The translations under genes were made by a program, and so were the position numbers. A stretch of DNA of 64,000 nucleotides from Lachnospiraceae bacterium (GTDB lineage Bacteria > Bacillota > Clostridia > Lachnospirales > Lachnospiraceae). The notes under the pieces are model-generated. The model was not told the DNA's origin. It was given only the letters and a program-made list of their open reading frames with translations, and did not search any database. The DNA is taken from the NCBI GenBank assembly GCA_015057555.1, contig SVEC01000004.1, forward strand, positions 81,709 through 145,708, written 5' to 3'. The first letter of the stretch is position 1. Each line of letters opens with the position of its first letter. Positions 25,168 through 34,290 of the stretch are shown here, piece by piece.

Positions 25168-26070
25168 TTAGCGTTTTGTTTCTTTTTCTTTCTTTTCTCT
25201 CACAACCAACCACATCATCACTGCAAACACAGCTCCTGCCACCACAGTAGTAGTCACCGTTCTACCAGTACCCTCATAAAGCACCTCAGGTACTAACAAA
25301 AGGCTTCCATTTACACTGATATGAAGCACTATGGATGTAAGTATAGTTCCGGTTTTATATGCCACAAATCCAAGCACCACGCCCATAAAGAAGGCGTATA
25401 TTCCCTGGATTATATTTCCATGATAAAGACCAAAGATAAGTCCCTGCAAGCCTATGGCCAGCACAGGTGCAAAGTTCTTAAGTCCGTAGCTCTGGATAAC
25501 TCCTCTAAATAGTAGTTCCTCACCTATAGGTGCCACAACTATAACTGCAAAGAGTAGTACCCAGGATGAGCTAACACCGGTTATGGTATCAACCATTTTT
25601 CCGTACTGGGCAAATTGCTCCTTGAAATATGGCTCCACCAATGTAAGGATTCCATCTACAAATAGCTGAGCTGCGTAGCCACCAGCTATAAGAAATAAGG
25701 TCTTAACCTTAAGCAGCTTGTCCTTAGCATAAGCAAAACAAGACTTAGAATCACTTATATCAATAAGCTTATTATCCTTACAAAATGCCTTGTAGAACCA
25801 GATGCCGAATACTGTGATGTATAGCAGATATTGAACCAGTGTCATATAGGCCAGGTTCATAGGCTGATTGTAGGAGGAGTTCATAATAAATTCTATGCTG
25901 GCCTCCTTGTCAAGCTCCTTGCCTGAAACTACATTACCTACAAATAGTATAAGCACATCACCTATAACTACAGCATACTGGATTGCCACCACCACAAGTA
26001 TAGGTAGGAACATAAACCATATGTATTTCATATTTGGATTTTGGGTATTAAATAACTTACTTAACTGCAT
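25168..26070 (-). CDS. CPBP-family intramembrane metalloprotease (Abi/CAAX-like)
   Basis: A 300-residue polytopic membrane protein. The ABI domain (about 165-285) contains the catalytic pair GEELLFRG and FGLYHGNIIQG, and a later HISVNG. CPBP proteins include CAAX prenyl proteases and bacteriocin self-immunity proteins; no bacteriocin gene is adjacent, so the role is open. Its start overlaps the end of the upstream gene at 26057 by 14 bases, so the two are co-translated. A Lys/Glu-rich tail ends the protein. Confidence 0.85.
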   Translation of the reverse strand: MQLSKLFNTQNPNMKYIWFMFLPILVVVAIQYAVVIGDVLILFVGNVVSGKELDKEASIEFIMNSSYNQPMNLAYMTLVQYLLYITVFGIWFYKAFCKDNKLIDISDSKSCFAYAKDKLLKVKTLFLIAGGYAAQLFVDGILTLVEPYFKEQFAQYGKMVDTITGVSSSWVLLFAVIVVAPIGEELLFRGVIQSYGLKNFAPVLAIGLQGLIFGLYHGNIIQGIYAFFMGVVLGFVAYKTGTILTSIVLHISVNGSLLLVPEVLYEGTGRTVTTTVVAGAVFAVMMWLVVREKKEKETKR

Positions 26071-26647
26071 TTTTGGATATCATCTTTTCACGCTGCTTTT
26101 CCTTCTTAAGCTCTGCCTTAGACTTCTCAGGAGTCTTAGCCTTATTCTGAGCCTTAGCCATTATGTCATCGTTAAGCTGCTTCTGGTATGCCGCTTGCTT
26201 AGCACGCATCTTAGCACCGAAGCCCTTCTTAACCTTCTTGTTTTCTTCCTCAACTGCAGCAGCGTTCTTTCTTCTTACACTCTTAACGCTTAATATGTAG
26301 ATACCACTAACCATAGCCTTAACTTCGCCCTTGGTTACCTCATCGAAGATTGCGTCGTCACAGATAAGATTTAAAATCTGTGGGCCAACCTTTGCTTTAA
26401 CGATAGGAAGCTTTTGCTTCTGGTATCTCTTTGGAGTCTGCTCTAATACAATCTTAGGAAGTCCGGCATCCTTCATAGGAAGGTACTTCTTATCTATAAC
26501 CAGCATAGTCATAGGCTGTGCAGCCTCTGCCATCTGCTCCTTCTGAGCCATCTGCTTCGCCTGAAGCTTATTGCCGATTCTGTAAAGCACAAATAGAATT
26601 ATAAGTGCTACGGCAATAACAATTAACATTATCATCCACCAACTCAT
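26057..26647 (-). CDS. Membrane-anchored basic protein of unknown function
   Basis: A 196-residue protein. One membrane span (about 5-23) is followed by about 100 residues of mixed alpha/beta domain (LVIDKKYLPMKDAGLPK; KLPIVKAKVGPQILNLICDD). A highly charged Lys/Glu/Ala-rich C-terminal tail, possibly coiled coil, begins near residue 125. The tail should be cytoplasmic by the positive-inside rule. I recognise it only as a conserved clostridial hypothetical. GGAGGTAAT precedes the ATG. It is the first gene before the CPBP protease. Confidence 0.65.
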   Translation of the reverse strand: MSWWMIMLIVIAVALIILFVLYRIGNKLQAKQMAQKEQMAEAAQPMTMLVIDKKYLPMKDAGLPKIVLEQTPKRYQKQKLPIVKAKVGPQILNLICDDAIFDEVTKGEVKAMVSGIYILSVKSVRRKNAAAVEEENKKVKKGFGAKMRAKQAAYQKQLNDDIMAKAQNKAKTPEKSKAELKKEKQREKMISKNAVK

Positions 26648-26677
26648 ATTTTATTACCTCCGATATTATAGTGAATC

Positions 26678-27400
26678 TTAATTATGATTATCTCTCATAC
26701 CCTGAATTATGCCAGGTAGCTGTGCGTACATAGCCTTTCTTTCCTTAGGTGGCATCTCAGTTGGGTAAAATGGTTTTCCAAATTCGATAGTTACATTTAC
26801 CTTTTTAAATTTTCCCTTCTTAGGTCTTGACTCTAAAAGTAGGTCTGAGTTTGTTATGGCAAATGGTACTATAGGACATTTTGCCTTCTCAGCCATCTTG
26901 AAACCACCCTCCTTAAATGGAAGCATCTCCGGCTTTTGACTTCTGGTTCCCTCTGGGAAGAGTATCATATTGTGACCCTGCTTTAGAAGCTCGCCACCCT
27001 TATTCATAGTTTCAAGTCCCTGCTTGATATCCTTTCTATCAAGGAAGAGACAGCTTATGTCTTTCATATAAAGTGCAAGAAGTCCAACCTTTAGCATCTC
27101 CTTCTTGGCTACAAAGCCGGCAGGCTTACCGATAGCCTCGTGAGAGATTAATATATCGAAGTAGCTTCTGTGGTTACCTACGAAGAGACATGCTTCATCA
27201 GGTATATTTTCTTTGCCCAGTACTTTTATCTTAGCTCTGCACACGAAAAGACCTGCTCTAAAATATCCTGACACATATTTTCTGGCCATCTCCCAAGCCT
27301 TGTCTGGGTTGGTTTTTCTAACCTTTCCCATATATAGATGATAAGGCAGTCCGAAGAATAAGCCTATCATCAAAAGTATAATTAATATAATGGTTCTCAT
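26678..27400 (-). CDS. plsC: 1-acyl-sn-glycerol-3-phosphate acyltransferase
   Basis: Adds the second acyl chain to make phosphatidic acid at the membrane. About 240 residues with an N-terminal membrane segment. It has the HX4D catalytic motif in VGNHRSYFDIL (near residue 77), LFLDRKD in the second block, and LFPEGTRS, the glycerol-phosphate-binding block. I chose the ATG at 27400 because AGGAGG lies six bases before it; the ATG at 27406 overlaps that site. Confidence 0.92.
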   Translation of the reverse strand: MRTIILIILLMIGLFFGLPYHLYMGKVRKTNPDKAWEMARKYVSGYFRAGLFVCRAKIKVLGKENIPDEACLFVGNHRSYFDILISHEAIGKPAGFVAKKEMLKVGLLALYMKDISCLFLDRKDIKQGLETMNKGGELLKQGHNMILFPEGTRSQKPEMLPFKEGGFKMAEKAKCPIVPFAITNSDLLLESRPKKGKFKKVNVTIEFGKPFYPTEMPPKERKAMYAQLPGIIQGMRDNHN

Positions 27401-27452
27401 TAACATCCTCCTGTTTTATAACTAACCTATAGCTAAATTCTATGTAGATTAA

Positions 27453-28985
27453 TTATCTGCCGTACATCTTACAGGTTTCATATAGTCTTGCCTCAAGCTC
27501 TCTGGTTAAATCCTTGTCCTGGTATCTCCAAGCCCAGTTTCCTTCACCTACACCAGGTGTATTGAATCTAGCCCATGAGTCAAGGGAGAGTACGTCCTGC
27601 ATTGGAACAATAGCCATATTTGCCACTGAACCGAAGCAAGCTCTTATAAGTATCCAGCATATATCGTGACCGTCTGTGGAGTAATATCTTCTAAGCTTAT
27701 CACGAGATGCCTCGTATGCATTTTTGTACCAGCCAAGAGTCGTATTATTGTCGTGGGTACCTGTATAGCATACACAATTTCTAACAAAGTTATGTGGTAA
27801 GAAATCATTTTCCTCAGGATTCTCAAAGGCAAACTGAAGAATCTTCATACCAGGGAGACCAAACTTGTCTCTAAGTTCAATTACAGAGTCATCTATCTCA
27901 CCTAAGTCCTCTGCAATAATTGGAAGGTGATAACCAAGAGTTGCCTCAAGCTGAGTGAAGAAGTTGATACCAGGGGCATCAATCCATTTGCCGTTTATAG
28001 CTGTCTCCTCACCGTAAGGAACTGCCCAATACTTATCGAAGCCTCTAAAGTGGTCGATTCTAAGGAAATCACTTAAGGTAAGCTGGTATTTAATTCTCTT
28101 AAGCCACCAGTCGTAGCCAGTTTCTGTGTGCTTTTTCCAGTTGTAAAGTGGGTTACCCCAAAGCTGACCTGTAGCTGAGAAATAATCTGGTGGTACACCG
28201 GCAACTACAGTTGGGTATCCCTTGCTGTCAAGCTGGAATAGGTTCTGGTTGGCCCAAACATCCACACTGTCCCAAGCCATAAATATTGGAATATCGCCTA
28301 CTATTTTAACGCCCTTTTCGTTAGCGTATTTCTTAAGCTTAGTCCACTCATAGTTGAAAAGGAACTGAAGGAACTTGTAGTAGCCCATCTCCTTATCAAG
28401 CTTCTTAATCCAAGACTCCTTTTGCTTCTTGGTAGGCTTCTTAAGGTTGTCCTCCCACATATACCAAGGCATTCCCTGGTGGTAGTCCTTACCTGCCATA
28501 AAGAGAGCATAGTCTTCAAGCCAGAAGGTCTCTTCACAGAACTTATTATACGCATCCATAAGCTCCTTGCTGGTTGTGATACCATCATCCAGATTCTCGT
28601 CTAAAAATCTTTCATATGCAAGCTTTAATATTCCTGTCTTAAACTCTATAAGCTCACCATAGCTTACCTGCTCAGGATTCCAGGCTGGCATATTTGCCAG
28701 GTCACCGTCATGAATAAGTCGTAATTCCTTAAGGTGATCTATACTGATGATAAGTGGTTGGCCTGCAAATGCAGAAAATGGCTGGTATGGTGAATCACCA
28801 AATCCTGTATGTCCAAGGGGAAGTACCTGCCAGGTATTAAGACCGGATCTTACAAGGAAATCTATAAATCTGTATGCGCCTGCTCCAAGCTCACCAATTC
28901 CATATGGACTAGGCAATGAAGTTGGGTGCAATAAGATACCGGTGTATTTTTCAGGCTTCTTACCCACACTATTATTGTTCAACAT
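27453..28985 (-). CDS. malQ: 4-alpha-glucanotransferase (amylomaltase, GH77)
   Basis: Transfers alpha-1,4-glucan segments in maltodextrin and glycogen metabolism. At 510 residues it is the normal GH77 size. Visible family stretches are GILLHPTSLPSPYGIG at the start, KIVGDIPIFMAWDSVDVW, LRIDHFRGF with the nucleophile Asp, IIAEDLG with the acid/base Glu, and TGTHDNNTT. GAGGAC before the ATG. There is no neighbouring phosphorylase or pullulanase. It has its own upstream region and lies next to plsC with a short gap. Confidence 0.95.
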   Translation of the reverse strand: MLNNNSVGKKPEKYTGILLHPTSLPSPYGIGELGAGAYRFIDFLVRSGLNTWQVLPLGHTGFGDSPYQPFSAFAGQPLIISIDHLKELRLIHDGDLANMPAWNPEQVSYGELIEFKTGILKLAYERFLDENLDDGITTSKELMDAYNKFCEETFWLEDYALFMAGKDYHQGMPWYMWEDNLKKPTKKQKESWIKKLDKEMGYYKFLQFLFNYEWTKLKKYANEKGVKIVGDIPIFMAWDSVDVWANQNLFQLDSKGYPTVVAGVPPDYFSATGQLWGNPLYNWKKHTETGYDWWLKRIKYQLTLSDFLRIDHFRGFDKYWAVPYGEETAINGKWIDAPGINFFTQLEATLGYHLPIIAEDLGEIDDSVIELRDKFGLPGMKILQFAFENPEENDFLPHNFVRNCVCYTGTHDNNTTLGWYKNAYEASRDKLRRYYSTDGHDICWILIRACFGSVANMAIVPMQDVLSLDSWARFNTPGVGEGNWAWRYQDKDLTRELEARLYETCKMYGR

Positions 28986-29155
28986 TTTGTTGTCCTCCTA
29001 GTAAATTTACACGCTATTTCTTATTATACATAAAAATAAGTAAAAACACAACGGAAATATTGGCAGAAAAATGGGAGTTTAGGGGTTTTGAGGGAATGGA
29101 AGCTATGATATAATTTTTGTCATAAATAATACGTAATTTAGTAAGGAATAAATTA

Positions 29156-30454
29156 ATGTTTAAGAAGACTATAAAATATAGTTTAATATTTTTACTTACC
29201 CTGGGAGTGTTGCTGGGATTGCTTGTTTTGGTGGCTAAAATTCCTCAGAGTTCCATCAAAGAAAATGTGAAGGCTTCGGCTGAGTATTACTGTGATACAG
29301 GACTATTTGTTAGGGAAATAGAAGGGGTAAATGGTAGCACCATAGATCACTATGCAGATTCCATACTAGTAGCCATTGCCTACCAATATGATGAGAGTAA
29401 GCCCCTTACCTCGGTTATGTGGTCCTCCTATTATTTCACGTCGGAATATAACGAGAATGTGAATCTGCTTATGGCGGTGGAGAATGACCAGGAAGCCAAT
29501 CAGCAGTATCTTAGGTATTGGCATGGCTCAAATGTGGTTGTGAGACCACTTCTCACCCTGTGCAGTGTGAAGGGAATCTATGTGATAAATGCAGTGATTA
29601 TAGGTGTTCTTGTGGTGATATTAATTGCAATGTTGGTGTTAAAGAAAGCCTATGTGCCAGCTGTGGCAGTGGGTATTGGTTGTGTGGCAACTCAGGTATG
29701 GTTTGTACCTGGAACCTTCGAATACACTTGGAATTTTATTATTATGCTGATTATGTCCATAGTGGGAGTAAGCCTTGGATATAAAGATAAGTGGAGCCAA
29801 GTGGGAGCATTGTTTTTAGTGGGTGGAATGGTTACAAATTACTTGGATTTCCTGTCCACAGAAACTATAACCTTAACCATACCACTTTTGCTATTGCTCT
29901 GGATTAGAGATAAAAATTCCTGTGATAAGGAAAGAAAGGATATATGCACATTTACCCTTAAGAATGTAGCTCTTTGGTCAGTGAGCTATGTGGGAATGTG
30001 GCTTAGCAAATGGATTATAGCTGCTATTGTTTTAGGAGAAAACACTCTTCCTTATGTGACTGGTCATGTGGCGGAGAGAATTGGTGGTGATGTTGGGCTT
30101 AACACATTTGAATGTATACGTGCTGCATTAGCAAGAAATATTAGATGTTTGTTCCCTTTTGAGTATGGTGTAACAGGAGTGCTTATAGGGGTAGGACTTT
30201 TTGTTTTTGCACTATACATAGGCTATGTACACTATGGTAAGAAGGAAGACAAGAAATATATTTTTGTATATGTTCTTGTCGGGGTAGTTCCTTATATAAG
30301 ATACATAGTACTTCATAATCATGCATATTTGCATTATTTCTTTACCTACAGAGCCCAGCTGGCTACAGTGATAGCAGTTGTATTTATATTGGAGTTATTA
30401 ACAGATAGGAGGTGGCTTGCTGGTGGAAGAAAAGGCAGAAAAAAGAGAGCTTGA
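29156..30454 (+). CDS. Polytopic membrane protein, possibly a GT-C-type glycosyltransferase
   Basis: A 432-residue protein. A first span (about 8-28) is followed by an outer loop of about 110 residues (ADSILVAIAYQYD; MWSSYYF; RYWHGSNVVVRPLL) and then about nine more spans. The large first extracellular loop followed by many spans is the plan of GT-C glycosyltransferases, but I see no clear catalytic DxD or ExD there. The 3' end overlaps a GT2 glycosyltransferase gene, which supports a joint role in transferring a lipid-linked sugar. Function is inferred. Confidence 0.6.
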   Translation: MFKKTIKYSLIFLLTLGVLLGLLVLVAKIPQSSIKENVKASAEYYCDTGLFVREIEGVNGSTIDHYADSILVAIAYQYDESKPLTSVMWSSYYFTSEYNENVNLLMAVENDQEANQQYLRYWHGSNVVVRPLLTLCSVKGIYVINAVIIGVLVVILIAMLVLKKAYVPAVAVGIGCVATQVWFVPGTFEYTWNFIIMLIMSIVGVSLGYKDKWSQVGALFLVGGMVTNYLDFLSTETITLTIPLLLLLWIRDKNSCDKERKDICTFTLKNVALWSVSYVGMWLSKWIIAAIVLGENTLPYVTGHVAERIGGDVGLNTFECIRAALARNIRCLFPFEYGVTGVLIGVGLFVFALYIGYVHYGKKEDKKYIFVYVLVGVVPYIRYIVLHNHAYLHYFFTYRAQLATVIAVVFILELLTDRRWLAGGRKGRKKRA

Positions 30455-31124
30455 TATATCCATAATAATGCCTTGTCTTAATGAGGAAGCTGCAGTGGGA
30501 GCATCTGTTGATGAGGCTATGAAATTCCTAGAAAATAATTCTCTAAATGGAGAGATTATAGTGGTGGATAATGGCTCAACTGACGGGTCATCCCAGATTG
30601 CAGATGAGCATGGGGCAAGGGTGATTTCAGAACCAAGAAAAGGCTACGGAAGAGCCCTAAGAACAGGCTTTGAAGCAGCTTTGGGAAATGTACTTATAAT
30701 GGGTGATTGTGACACCACCTACGACTTTCTAAATCTGGAAAAAATGTACAAGCCACTGGCAGATAATGACTGTGATATGGTCATAGGTAATCGTTACGCA
30801 GGGGGCATTGAAAAGGGTGCTATGCCACTAAGTCATAGATGGGGAGTAAGATTTTTATCCTACTGCGGCAGGAGGAAATTCAAGGTAAAGGTATATGATT
30901 TCCATTGTGGAATTAGAGGTTTTAGAAGAGAGTCTTACCATAGACTTGACCTTAAAACCGAGGGTATGGAATTTGCCACAGAGCTAATAGCAGAAGCTGG
31001 GAGAAAAGGTCTTAAGATTATGGAGGTTCCAGTGCCACTAAGAAGGTGTGAAGCCAAGAGAAAATCCAAATTAAGGACAATACGAGATGGATGGAGACAT
31101 CTGAAGTATATTGTGAGAAGTTAA
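30423..31124 (+). CDS. GT2-family glycosyltransferase (polyprenyl-phosphate sugar transferase type)
   Basis: About 233 residues, GT-A fold. It begins ISIIMPCLNEEAAV, then IVVDNGSTDGS (nucleotide site), a GYGRALRTGFEAA stretch, MGDCDTTYDF in place of the usual DADxQ motif, and ends with a basic RRCEAKRKSKLRT. This resembles dolichol-phosphate mannosyltransferase-like enzymes without C-terminal membrane spans. The start is either GTG at 30423 (AGGAGG ten bases upstream) or TTG at 30417 (four bases); I prefer GTG. It overlaps the preceding membrane-protein gene by about 30 bases. Confidence 0.85.
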   Translation: MEEKAEKRELDISIIMPCLNEEAAVGASVDEAMKFLENNSLNGEIIVVDNGSTDGSSQIADEHGARVISEPRKGYGRALRTGFEAALGNVLIMGDCDTTYDFLNLEKMYKPLADNDCDMVIGNRYAGGIEKGAMPLSHRWGVRFLSYCGRRKFKVKVYDFHCGIRGFRRESYHRLDLKTEGMEFATELIAEAGRKGLKIMEVPVPLRRCEAKRKSKLRTIRDGWRHLKYIVRS

Positions 31125-31129
31125 TAAAA

Positions 31130-31187
31130 GAGGCTGTGGGATGATTCTCGCTGTTTTTCAAAAGAACGAGAATCATCCCACAGCCTC
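31130..31187 (+). terminator. Very long terminator hairpin after the GT2 gene
   Basis: A perfect 21-bp stem: arms at 31130-31150 and 31167-31187, beginning GAGGCTGTGGG and ending CCCACAGCCTC. The outer GGCTGTG bases recur in the arms of the dispersed repeat copies A and B. From 31188 to 31347 I see only AT-rich sequence. Confidence 0.85.
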
Positions 31188-31347
31188 TACAGTTATTTTA
31201 TGTAGGCATTTTTTATTCTAAGTTTCAGCAATTCATTTTCTAATTGTTTTACATGTTCAGTAGTTTTCGTAGTTTTTCCTCAGTAACTAATTATGGGTGA
31301 TTTTTAGGTTAAAAAAAGTATTTATTACATCAAGACTATAATTATAT

Positions 31348-31605
31348 TTGGATGATTCGGATTTTGAAGCATATAAGGCTCGGGTGGATAAGATTAATTC
31401 AGCCATAGAAGCAAGATTACTCAAGATAATTGAGCAACTAAATAATGCATGCGATGGTATAGAGGCAGGAGCTTTTCACGATAATTTGGTTACATACACG
31501 TACAAGCTTTCACTATTTACAAATCAGTTAGAATGTATGACCAAATTAATGACGGATGATGCAACTAATTTTTGTAAGGAAATAGAAGATTTAGATACAA
31601 TGTAA
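31348..31605 (+). CDS. Small helical protein associated with type VII-type effector loci
   Basis: An 85-residue, almost entirely helical, acidic protein without signal sequence. The sequence (FEAYKARVDKINSAIEARL, then QLNNACDGIEAGAF and FCKEIEDLD) resembles the short proteins encoded upstream of LXG and related type VII secretion effectors in Firmicutes. It has no WxG motif. The start is uncertain: TTG at 31348 lies only six bases after a TATAAT (31337-31342), no ribosome site is visible, and an in-frame stop at 31339 prevents extension. It is followed 20 bases later by a second small gene. Confidence 0.65.
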   Translation: MDDSDFEAYKARVDKINSAIEARLLKIIEQLNNACDGIEAGAFHDNLVTYTYKLSLFTNQLECMTKLMTDDATNFCKEIEDLDTM

Positions 31606-31625
31606 TAGTTTCATAGAGGTGCATT

Positions 31626-31958
31626 ATGGCAGAAAAGATAAAAGTAAATTATGATATATTAGATAGTAGCATAAATAATTTGAAAACCATCACAGAGGGT
31701 GTGGGAGGAGATAATATTAGAGAGCTTATAGGTGGATTGGAAAATGTGTTTGATAATAACAACAGCGATACAGCAAATGCCCTAAAAGCAAGGAAAGAGG
31801 AGTACAACAAGGTTAACAATATGCTCATCAATATAAGCCTGAATATAATTTCTCTATTAGAAATGGCAAAAATGCTTTATGAGCATACAGATAAAAGCTT
31901 TGCGAATCAGTTGGATGCAAATAGCAGTTCTGCAGGAACTGAGTCAGATGGAAATTAG
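31626..31958 (+). CDS. WXG100/Lap-like small helical protein
   Basis: A 110-residue protein with two helical stretches (about 5-60 and 65-100) separated by a loop, no WxG motif, and an unstructured Ser/Thr/Asn tail. It begins IKVNYDILDSSINNLKTI, a pattern typical of small proteins that accompany type VII secretion polymorphic toxins. GAGGTG precedes the ATG. I infer that it is a targeting or chaperone partner for the metalloprotease encoded next. No secretion-machine gene (EssC, EsaA) is in this window. Confidence 0.7.
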   Translation: MAEKIKVNYDILDSSINNLKTITEGVGGDNIRELIGGLENVFDNNNSDTANALKARKEEYNKVNNMLINISLNIISLLEMAKMLYEHTDKSFANQLDANSSSAGTESDGN

Positions 31959-31999
31959 TAGCATATGGGATAAATTATGATATAATGGAGGAAATGTGG

Positions 32000-33535
32000 A
32001 TGGAGAGAGATTTTTCTGACTCTACAAAGCAAGCATTAATAGCTTTTTTTAGTAACAAGGAAAACTTATATAATGACGATGTAAGCGAAGACAACCTGCT
32101 TGACTGTCAAGTGGCAAGCAACGTAGATTTTGATATATTTGCTGATGAAATAGAGGCATATACCAGCGCTGCAAATAATGGAGTTGCATTTGCCGATATT
32201 CAGCTACTTGGATTGATAAGCAAGATTAATTTTGTCTTTGAGGGAGCGCAACAGTTAGATGTGAATGTTTCTGGTTTGGTGAACATACACGCTACCGCAG
32301 CATCGCAAAATTATATTACAGGTTTGCAGGCTATGGCAGATGCGATATCTTTAGATAAATTAGGCAAGACAGAAGAGGAGATTCTGTGTAGTATAGGGCA
32401 AAACCCTAATGGTGGAATATTTGGAAATTCTGAATACTGTAAAGACATTTTAAAAGATGTTAATATACCAAATAAAGAATATGCATATATGTTAGGATTA
32501 ATGAGTGAAGAAGCCGCAAATAAATACATAAATGCATTGGTGTCAAGTAAGGATAATGTATGTGATTTAAGTGACGAGGAAAAACAGCAAATAATAACAT
32601 TGTATGAATTGTATCATAAGGATTACGAAGATAATATGAATGATTTCCTATCACCAATTTACTTATATGGTTACATAGGTGAAGCTATAGATATTAAGGT
32701 AATTACGTATACTGCGCCAGAACCATATCGTACAATTTTATTGGAAAATGTTGGAGATATGGAGATTTTAGACGTAGATATTGATAATAATGAATCGCAA
32801 GCATACTACCCAAATAAAAAAGGAATTAAGTTTGATATTGAAAGATGGAACGGAGATTATACTACCTTTTTCCATGAATGTGGGCATGCTTTAGACGATT
32901 TGTTGGTGGAGGGAGAAGGTCGTTTATCTACCACATATTCTAAGGACGATAGATATCTGATAAATGTATTGGAAGCAGATGTAAGAAGTGTTGTTACTGC
33001 AAGTGTGGATGATAAGATGATAGAGAAAGGCATTCCTGAAGCTGATAGGGAAAACATGAGAACTGAAATAGTAGAGGGGATAATGAATTGCTATGATAGA
33101 GCTTATGATGAACCAGTGTTTGATGAAAAAACTGCAGAAATTTATAATCTGGTTAAGGAAGATGTGAAAAATGGTAACACGGGAACTTCCTCTGATATAT
33201 ATAGTGCTTTTACCGGGAAATTGCTGGAAACAGATGCAGGACATCCTGCTTTATCAAAAAATAAAGAAGATAGTTATTGGACAGAAGGAGAATATAATAA
33301 GAAAACTAAAGAATATACCCCAAGATATAGTGAGGATGGTACAATCGTGTATAAAGATTCTGTACCTAAGGAGTTTTTTGCTGAACATTTTGCTGCCCAA
33401 ATGACTAGAGATCCAGGAGAATTAGATGGCATATATGGAATAGCAGATGCAAGTGGCAACAGAGAAGAACGGTTTCATGAAACTATTCCTTATATGGAAG
33501 AAATGATGGAATACGCATTAGAAATAAGTAATTAA
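32000..33535 (+). CDS. Putative secreted toxin: zinc metalloprotease with lethal-factor-like catalytic domain
   Basis: A 511-residue protein with no signal peptide. The N-terminal 190 residues are mostly helical and not recognised. The C-terminal catalytic part contains FFHECGHALDD (HExxH at about residues 292-296) and, about 165 residues later, PKEFFAEHFA (Glu near 458-462). This HExGH-A-x-D and E-F-F-A-E pairing is that of the anthrax lethal factor catalytic domain (ATLF-type gluzincins). The ATG at 32000 has GGAGG eight bases upstream; upstream in-frame ATGs at 31985 and 31994 overlap that site. Context (two small type VII-type helical proteins before, two lipoproteins after) suggests an antibacterial effector with immunity genes. 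The substrate is unknown. Confidence 0.72.
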   Translation: MERDFSDSTKQALIAFFSNKENLYNDDVSEDNLLDCQVASNVDFDIFADEIEAYTSAANNGVAFADIQLLGLISKINFVFEGAQQLDVNVSGLVNIHATAASQNYITGLQAMADAISLDKLGKTEEEILCSIGQNPNGGIFGNSEYCKDILKDVNIPNKEYAYMLGLMSEEAANKYINALVSSKDNVCDLSDEEKQQIITLYELYHKDYEDNMNDFLSPIYLYGYIGEAIDIKVITYTAPEPYRTILLENVGDMEILDVDIDNNESQAYYPNKKGIKFDIERWNGDYTTFFHECGHALDDLLVEGEGRLSTTYSKDDRYLINVLEADVRSVVTASVDDKMIEKGIPEADRENMRTEIVEGIMNCYDRAYDEPVFDEKTAEIYNLVKEDVKNGNTGTSSDIYSAFTGKLLETDAGHPALSKNKEDSYWTEGEYNKKTKEYTPRYSEDGTIVYKDSVPKEFFAEHFAAQMTRDPGELDGIYGIADASGNREERFHETIPYMEEMMEYALEISN

Positions 33536-33548
33536 GGAGGTTTTGTTT

Positions 33549-34277
33549 TTGCCTAAGAGGAATATTGCAATAATTTTATTGATATTACTGTGTATAACTG
33601 GTTGTACAAAAGAAACAGAAAAAACAGTTGTTACAACAGAAACAGTTGAAACTACAACAGAAGAGCTTGTATCCGAGGAGTATTTTTTTGATTACTATGG
33701 GATAACTCGTGAAGATATAGGTGATTTTGATTTGCGGGCCATGATAGAAGAGGTTGGTATAACGAAAGAGGTGCTTGATAGGGATGGCGACTTTTGGATA
33801 AATAACGTTTATAGTAGTATAAAATCAGGAAAAAAATATGGATATAATGCTTCTGTATTAGTTAGGAATGGTAGGAGACAGGCCACAAAGGAAGATGACC
33901 TATCTACCGCAAAATATATATTGATGTCAAATTATGTTTTATATAGTGATGGTTTCCATCATCCACAACAGATAATAATAGATGTAGAAAAAGGTAAATC
34001 CTATTATTCCGAGGTTAATGTATGGGATTACTTTTATGATGCTGAGGTACAAAAAGATTTAGACCAAGAAACAATAGATGAATTAATTAAATCTTTTGAA
34101 AAGAAGAAAATATACAAATGGAAAGCGTCAGGTGATGACAATATATCTGATAATTTTATATGGCATTTATATATTGTAATGGATAGAGGAGATGTAATAG
34201 AATATGAGGGCTATGGAATAGGAAATAATGTGAATTTTATTTCTTTGTATAATGAAGTGCTGGAAGTGGTTCAATAG
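33549..34277 (+). CDS. Lipoprotein, candidate immunity protein 1
   Basis: About 242 residues. Start at TTG 33549, eight bases after AAGGAGG; another TTG at 33543 is too close. A short signal (KRNIAIILLILL) ends in the lipobox CITGC. A Thr/Glu-rich linker follows, then a domain with EELVSEEYFFDYYG, TREDIGDFDLRAMI and a C-terminal block (KKIYKW, then MDRGDVIEY). It is paralogous to the next gene along its length. Lying 13 bases after the metalloprotease gene, it is best explained as an immunity lipoprotein displayed outside the membrane. That is inference; the family is not known to me. Confidence 0.7.
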   Translation: MPKRNIAIILLILLCITGCTKETEKTVVTTETVETTTEELVSEEYFFDYYGITREDIGDFDLRAMIEEVGITKEVLDRDGDFWINNVYSSIKSGKKYGYNASVLVRNGRRQATKEDDLSTAKYILMSNYVLYSDGFHHPQQIIIDVEKGKSYYSEVNVWDYFYDAEVQKDLDQETIDELIKSFEKKKIYKWKASGDDNISDNFIWHLYIVMDRGDVIEYEGYGIGNNVNFISLYNEVLEVVQ

Positions 34278-34290
34278 AGAGGAAACTTTT

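Noticed and set aside
31348..33535. Full type VII secretion locus
   Set aside because: Only small helical partners and an effector candidate are present; no EssC, EsaA or YukD-like gene lies in the window.
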